Positions 24,476 through 28,343 of a stretch of DNA of 28,343 nt are shown one piece after another. The DNA comes from Brumimicrobium sp965659845 (lineage in GTDB: Bacteria > Bacteroidota > Bacteroidia > Flavobacteriales_D > Crocinitomicaceae), in the NCBI GenBank assembly GCA_965659845.1, contig CBFHXS010000022.1, positions 1 through 28,343 on the forward strand, given 5' to 3'. Under the pieces are notes generated by a model, which had not been told where the DNA came from, ran no database searches, and saw only the letters and a list, made by a program, of their open reading frames with translations. Made by a program: the position numbers and the translations under genes. Positions within the stretch are counted from its first letter, which is position 1. The number at the start of each line of letters is the position of its first letter.

Positions 24476-24879
24476 AGAGAGTAGTTGGAATAGGAGGAGT
24501 GTTTTTCAAATGTAAAGATCCTGAAAAAATGAGAAAATGGTACAGTAATCACCTTGGTCTAAATACAGATCAGTACGGAACCGTATTTGTCTCAGGAAAA
24601 GATGATGTAAAAAAAAGTTTCACTACGTGGAGCCCATTTGACAAGGATACAGATTACTTTTTGCCTTCTAGTAAAGAATTTATGATCAATTACAGAGTAG
24701 CTGACCTTGATCAGTTGTTGCCCGTTTTAAAAGAAGAAGGGGTGATTGTCGTTGGTGAAATCCAGTCCTTCGACTATGGTAAATTTGCCCATATTATGGA
24801 TCCTGAAGACAATAAGATTGAATTGTGGGAACCGAATGAAAGTGAGTTTGAAAAAATAGCTTCAGCTGTTACAAAATAA
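24472..24879 (+). CDS. VOC (glyoxalase/bleomycin-resistance fold) protein
   Basis: 135 residues with the paired beta-alpha-beta-beta-beta units of the vicinal-oxygen-chelate fold. The first unit starts GIGGVFFKCKDPEKMRKWYSNHLGL. The second holds INYRVADLDQLLPVLKEEGV and ends with GKFAHIMDPEDNKIELWEP, where the Glu of IELW is the usual metal ligand. VOC enzymes include lyases, dioxygenases and resistance proteins; nothing here fixes the substrate. Last gene of the three-gene operon. No clear terminator in the 87 nt before the convergent 58-residue ORF. Confidence 0.9.
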   Translation: MKRVVGIGGVFFKCKDPEKMRKWYSNHLGLNTDQYGTVFVSGKDDVKKSFTTWSPFDKDTDYFLPSSKEFMINYRVADLDQLLPVLKEEGVIVVGEIQSFDYGKFAHIMDPEDNKIELWEPNESEFEKIASAVTK

Positions 24880-24966
24880 TCACATACCTAAAGAGTAAGC
24901 ATTTTAGCCATATTAAATCACCTTTAGTAATGTTTCTAATTCCGCGCTAATCAGTCTTTTTTGTTT

Positions 24967-25143
24967 TTAGTTTACCAAGATTAAATCTAGGCATAAAAAT
25001 GAGGCCATTAGCGAAAAGAATAAAGCGGTAACGATGAGCATCGATGAAATTAGTATTTTGAACTCTTTCTTCAAATCGAGCTGTAAAGATGAGAATACTT
25101 CAACTTTGATAAACTTATTAATTTCGGATAATTGTTTTTTCAT
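24967..25143 (-). CDS. Small single-pass membrane protein (58 aa)
   Basis: Minus-strand ORF of 58 codons starting MKKQLSEINKF at 25143 and ending ILVN before TAA. The first 30 residues are charged and probably helical (KVEVFSSLQLDLKKEFK). Residues 31-55 are one hydrophobic segment (ILISSMLIVTALFFSLMASF), giving a cytosolic N-terminal part and a C-terminal anchor. Lies 71 nt after the 126-residue gene on the same strand, among other small membrane proteins. Not recognised; judged real from its composition and ordered layout. Confidence 0.5.
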   Translation of the reverse strand: MKKQLSEINKFIKVEVFSSLQLDLKKEFKILISSMLIVTALFFSLMASFLCLDLILVN

Positions 25144-25214
25144 ATTTCAATTTTAGAGATTAGAAAATTCAGATGATCAATTAAGGCTATAAACAATATA
25201 TAGTCAGTGATTGC

Positions 25215-25595
25215 TTATAGTTTAAGCATCTTGTTCTTGTTTTTTATTTTATTATTAAGAATCATGTCATTTACAGTATAAGTGATGAATGAACCACATA
25301 TCCCACCAATCATTGTGTACAATATATCTGGTCCACTTGCCCTTGTTCCTTTAATGGATTGGTCGTACATTTCTTTGCCTAGTGCTATGGAAGTGACGGG
25401 AAGTAATGGGGCTAAAATCACATCAACTCGATCATAACCTAGATCACTACTTATCATCAGTTGGGTAAGTCCTGATCCAATACCTGCTCCTACTGAAGTA
25501 TGTAATTGTTTGTCTCTGGTAAATTCAATTTGTCCGATTGAACTAGACCAAATTACAATACTCAAAATGGTTAAAATCGTTTTTAAGTTTTTCAT
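25215..25595 (-). CDS. Exported small protein, possibly YfiM/DUF2279-like
   Basis: 126 residues with a signal peptide (1-21, ending SSSIGQ). The mature part begins EFTRDKQLHTSVGAGIGSG, continues with a hydrophobic helix and the segment GKEMYDQSIKGTRASGPDILYTMIGG, and ends in a second glycine-rich helix and a basic tail. The D-K-x-x-H, G-K-E-x-Y-D and D-x-x-x-x-x-G order resembles YfiM/DUF2279-type envelope proteins, but the match is from memory of the pattern and is tentative. Flanked on the same strand by three other small membrane protein genes. No promoter seen. Confidence 0.7.
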   Translation of the reverse strand: MKNLKTILTILSIVIWSSSIGQIEFTRDKQLHTSVGAGIGSGLTQLMISSDLGYDRVDVILAPLLPVTSIALGKEMYDQSIKGTRASGPDILYTMIGGICGSFITYTVNDMILNNKIKNKNKMLKL

Positions 25596-25727
25596 CTGAT
25601 ATTCGTTTAATAATGGTTGTAAGTTGTATGATGAGGAGCGCCCTATGCGAAAATGATTCCGAACATGCAGCTTCTAATTGTATAACTGGTTCTTGATTGC
25701 ATTTGTGGGTTAGCTATATTTAAAGAA

Positions 25728-25931
25728 TCAAACCAATAGGTTAACTACTTTCATTACAAACATGAGTAATGCGCAGAGCATCATGATTGCTATTATAAAC
25801 ACGAAGTGTACAGCTCTAGACTCGGCCCATCGGTGCATTTCTTCTGCTTCACCTAGTATTACAGGATTAAAGTCTTTATTAGATTTTGACTCTTCTAGTC
25901 GATAGGGATCATTAATTTTTAAGTTTCTCAT
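25728..25931 (-). CDS. Small tail-anchored membrane protein (67 aa)
   Basis: Starting from ATG 25931 (MRNLKINDPYRL) it has 67 residues: a charged first 44 residues with GEAEEMHRWAESRA, then a single hydrophobic segment (HFVFIIAIMMLCALLMFVM) reaching almost to the end. A longer in-frame start at 25961 exists, but the 25931 start overlaps the stop of the upstream 46-residue ORF by 4 nt (ATGA), which favours it. Not recognised. Confidence 0.6.
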   Translation of the reverse strand: MRNLKINDPYRLEESKSNKDFNPVILGEAEEMHRWAESRAVHFVFIIAIMMLCALLMFVMKVVNLLV

Positions 25932-26068
25932 AATGTGTATATTGTAAAGAGAATTGTGCAAACTATGATGAGTCCTAGACCCAATAGATAAGGAATTCGC
26001 GATTCATCCTTTGTTCTTAGTTCTTTAAGTCTGTCAATATCTAATATGTAGTTCAGGACAGTTTTCAT
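25928..26068 (-). CDS. Small single-pass membrane protein (46 aa)
   Basis: 46 codons: MKTVLNYILDIDRLKELRTK, then a short charged linker and one hydrophobic segment (YLLGLGLIIVCTILFTIYTL) running to the C-terminus. The TGA stop overlaps the ATG of the 67-residue gene in the classical ATGA arrangement, the best evidence that both are translated. Like its partner it places a charged N-terminal part before a C-terminal anchor. Not recognised. Confidence 0.55.
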   Translation of the reverse strand: MKTVLNYILDIDRLKELRTKDESRIPYLLGLGLIIVCTILFTIYTL

Positions 26069-26426
26069 AGTACTCTTTAGAATTCCAATAGGTGGTTATC
26101 AAGATTATGCCATAAAACTTTAAAATTTTTAAAACACTGTAAAACAAGGTTTTAAGGTTGATTAGCGAATTTTTTGTGTATTTAAATCATTCCCAAAATG
26201 GGATGCTCATCCAGATTTTAGACCGGGAGAATCACATTATAAAGCCTCTGATTTATCGAACACGCGCTCTTTTTCACAATTTTGGCAGCGTTGTAGGAAC
26301 CTAATGGTTCGTTGATTAAAGAGATTCGTTGTTATTTTTAGCTTTTTTCCGAACGTATGGTATCCTAATCTGCATTTTAATGCTTTCATAATCAATTCAT
26401 TCTGTTACTAGTTGTTCAAATGGAAC
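26069..26426. other. Intergenic stretch between the T9SS gene and the small membrane protein cluster
   Basis: 358 nt without a supported gene. A bulged hairpin CAT-T-CCCA/TGGG-ATG near 26197-26214 has no T-run. No TAnnTTTG element oriented toward the 46-residue ORF was found. Confidence 0.5.
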
Positions 26427-28343
26427 TTATTGTATGATGAGAATTCGATGAGCAAATGTCTCTGATGTTCCTGAAACCTTTACTATGTAGCTACCAGGAT
26501 CCAGTTGAGTATTTTTAAAATGAACAGAATTTTGACCTGTAGTAATCTGCATGCTTCTACTTATCACAACTCGACCATTTAGATCTATCAGTTCAATATT
26601 TGCAACATTGGAATCGGATATGGAGTTCAATACCACGACAAAGTTATTGTCGCTTGGATTTGGATATACTTTAATTGAATTCTCTTTACTTTCGCACTGT
26701 GAACTTACTGGTCCATATGTTTCGTTTTGTCCGTCAAAGTCAACTTGAACTAAGCGATAATAATAAATTCCACTTCCATTATTCATGTCGTAATAAGAAT
26801 AGTTGGATGTTGAGGTGGTATTGCCTGCTGCAATAACATTATGTATTATCTCCCAATTTTGTCCATCGCGACTTCTTTGCAATTCGAAATGTGATGAATT
26901 CTGTTCTGAGGCTGTTTCCCAATGAATGATTGTAGACTCCTGATCACATTCGACATTGAAATAATTCATCGTTACAGGAAGAGAACTGTTATTGTTCGTT
27001 CCGTGCAGCCAAAATTCTGAGAAACTGTTGATGGTAAATGAAGTATATAGGTCTTGCCCGGAGTAAGTTGGCCAATAATTACTCACAAATCCACTTGCAG
27101 TTTGAGTAAAAAGGTCAAATGTTTCATTACCTCCTTGTCCTGAGCAGTTATTTGGGAAACTGTTATCTATATTGCTAGGTCCTGCATATTTAGTCAGTAC
27201 AATATTCCCTAATCCAGCCAAGTCATCGTTAGGGTTATTGTTGCTATTAGCTTCTTGAACCAGACTTTGCTCTTCGGCAGGTGTTAGTGGCAGGATAACC
27301 TCTACAGGACCAGTGGGCTGAAACTCTGGAGTAATCACCCAATGACGATCAAGTACAGAGGTGAATATAGATCCAGAACAATCCTGAACTTGCAAAGGTG
27401 TGCCTTCGACATAAGAAGTGGCAGAAACTTGTCCTAAGTTTTGTCCATTGGAATTAATTGAAGCAATCAGTTTGCCATTTGGGTCAAGGAAATGGACATA
27501 TCCATTTTGTGCTACTCGACAAGTAGTTTGCGCATTGTTAGCAGAAATAGTGTTATCTGGAATTGGGAGCGATACGGTGATTGTGTTACTTACTGCGGGA
27601 GGGCAGCCTCCATTCCCAGCAACTTCTACTACATAATCTGTAGTGTTGGAGGGGCTTACAGTTGCACTTGATCCATTGCCAATTTGTGGGCCATTTACGG
27701 TGTTTTCATACCATGTCCAATTTGCTGGGGGGGCGTTTCCTCCTGTCCCTGTAAGTGTTACGTTTTCACCATAACAAATTGTATTTCCTCCTGAAAGAGC
27801 TGGTGCAGTAACTGGTTGATCAACATTTATAGTTACACTAGCGCAATTAGTCGTGTTACAATTTCCTTCGTATCGTACAAAATAATTGGTAGTTGTGTTA
27901 GGAGATATTGTGATCGTATTTCCTGTTCCAACTGATGTTGCTCCACACGAACCTGTATACCAATTCGCTGTAGCTCCTGAACCTGCTGACCCTCCATTGA
28001 GAGTTAATGTTGTGCTTGAGCCTGAGCAGACGTTTGGAGTTCCTGTAATAGAGGAAGGTGCTACCGAATTCGTACCGTTGTCGGTTACTTCTAAAGTGTA
28101 GTCTCCGGTACTGGATCCAAAACCTGCAACCATAATTGTATATGTTGTGCCTTGTACAGTTGTAATTGTTACCTCAGACTGCAGTCCGCATGCGTCATCA
28201 TTCCCTCCCTCACAGGTAAAGGCTCCACAAGCTCCTGAATATACAAAGATTTTCGTGTCGTAAGTCGATCCGCAAAGACTGGCTGTGACATCGTTACCTG
28301 TTCCAACAAATTGGTACCAAACGGCACCCGCAGTTGATGCTGC
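26427..28343 (-). CDS. T9SS-secreted multidomain protein, C-terminal 638 residues (5' end outside window)
   Basis: The frame is open from the right edge through 28133 (an internal Met), so the gene starts beyond the window. In order: a PPC/jelly-roll-like domain (VWYQFVGTGNDV, ADSQ-like acidic Cys-rich strand, YTIMVAGFGSSTGDYTLEV; residues about 5-82 of the visible part), two Ig-like CHU_C-type repeats (about 85-255, each with CSG or CYG and WY or WTWYEN), a region with an SEFWLHG segment (about 270-460), a beta-domain with YFNVECDQESTIIHWETASEQNSSHFELQRS split by positions 460-540, and a T9SS type A sorting domain (about 552-638, starting SIKVYPNPSD, with GSYIVKV and ending LIIQ). Likely a surface or released adhesin, or the binding tail of an enzyme whose catalytic part lies outside the window. 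Confidence 0.87.
   Translation of the reverse strand, partial: AASTAGAVWYQFVGTGNDVTASLCGSTYDTKIFVYSGACGAFTCEGGNDDACGLQSEVTITTVQGTTYTIMVAGFGSSTGDYTLEVTDNGTNSVAPSSITGTPNVCSGSSTTLTLNGGSAGSGATANWYTGSCGATSVGTGNTITISPNTTTNYFVRYEGNCNTTNCASVTINVDQPVTAPALSGGNTICYGENVTLTGTGGNAPPANWTWYENTVNGPQIGNGSSATVSPSNTTDYVVEVAGNGGCPPAVSNTITVSLPIPDNTISANNAQTTCRVAQNGYVHFLDPNGKLIASINSNGQNLGQVSATSYVEGTPLQVQDCSGSIFTSVLDRHWVITPEFQPTGPVEVILPLTPAEEQSLVQEANSNNNPNDDLAGLGNIVLTKYAGPSNIDNSFPNNCSGQGGNETFDLFTQTASGFVSNYWPTYSGQDLYTSFTINSFSEFWLHGTNNNSSLPVTMNYFNVECDQESTIIHWETASEQNSSHFELQRSRDGQNWEIIHNVIAAGNTTSTSNYSYYDMNNGSGIYYYRLVQVDFDGQNETYGPVSSQCESKENSIKVYPNPSDNNFVVVLNSISDSNVANIELIDLNGRVVISRSMQITTGQNSVHFKNTQLDPGSYIVKVSGTSETFAHRILIIQ

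Noticed and set aside
26302..26426. Possible terminator for the right-hand T9SS gene
   Set aside because: No stem followed by a T-run could be found on the minus strand downstream of the stop at 26427.

Overview
The window looks like a chromosomal segment of a Bacteroidota bacterium, most likely a marine member of the Flavobacteriales. Three things point there. Three very large proteins end in type A C-terminal sorting domains of the type IX secretion system (T9SS). Promoters match TTG-N19-TAnnTTTG. The order panC / half-size starch-synthase-like protein / DUF4270 lipoprotein / glmS is typical of that phylum. The DNA is AT-rich. I see no phage, plasmid, transposase, CRISPR array or rRNA.

Layout. 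(1) 1-705, minus: pantothenate synthetase panC, its 3' end cut by the window edge, divergent from the next block. (2) 811-5613, plus: GT5-like half protein, DUF4270 lipoprotein, glmS and an atypical SDR oxidoreductase, closely spaced and ended by a terminator. (3) 5745-10169, plus: a 1474-residue multidomain T9SS cargo protein with its own promoter and terminator. (4) 10243-16001, minus: a di-haem cytochrome c peroxidase with a helical N-terminal extension, downstream of a 1280-residue secreted protein in which a PhoX-like propeller is interrupted by a choice-of-anchor I domain that is itself interrupted by a lamin-tail domain. (5) 16490-17157, minus: a tRNA-Leu locus with one intact gene, two decayed tRNA-Leu-like copies and a small GIY-YIG nuclease gene between the intact copy and one decayed copy. 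(6) 17151-22844, minus: an overlapping set of DUF2723 membrane glycosyltransferase, NodB-type deacetylase and thiL. (7) 22980-23283, plus: tRNA-Gln with promoter, terminator, a decayed copy of its 3' half and a second terminator. (8) 23535-24879, plus: three genes overlapping by 4 bases (STAS-like, DUF1697, VOC). (9) 24967-26068, minus: four small membrane or exported proteins, two of them (58 and 46 aa) very short. (10) 26427 to the right edge, minus: the C-terminal 638 residues of a third T9SS cargo protein.

How the genes relate. Most of the window serves the cell envelope. GlmS supplies glucosamine-6-phosphate for peptidoglycan and LPS. The DUF2723 protein belongs to a membrane glycosyltransferase family that may modify exported proteins, and the large T9SS proteins here contain many D-(S/T)-hydrophobic tripeptides of the kind used in Bacteroidota O-glycosylation. 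The most unusual places are the GIY-YIG/tRNA-Leu array, which looks like a tRNA gene interrupted in its T-arm with a functional copy retained downstream, and the nested-domain PhoX protein.
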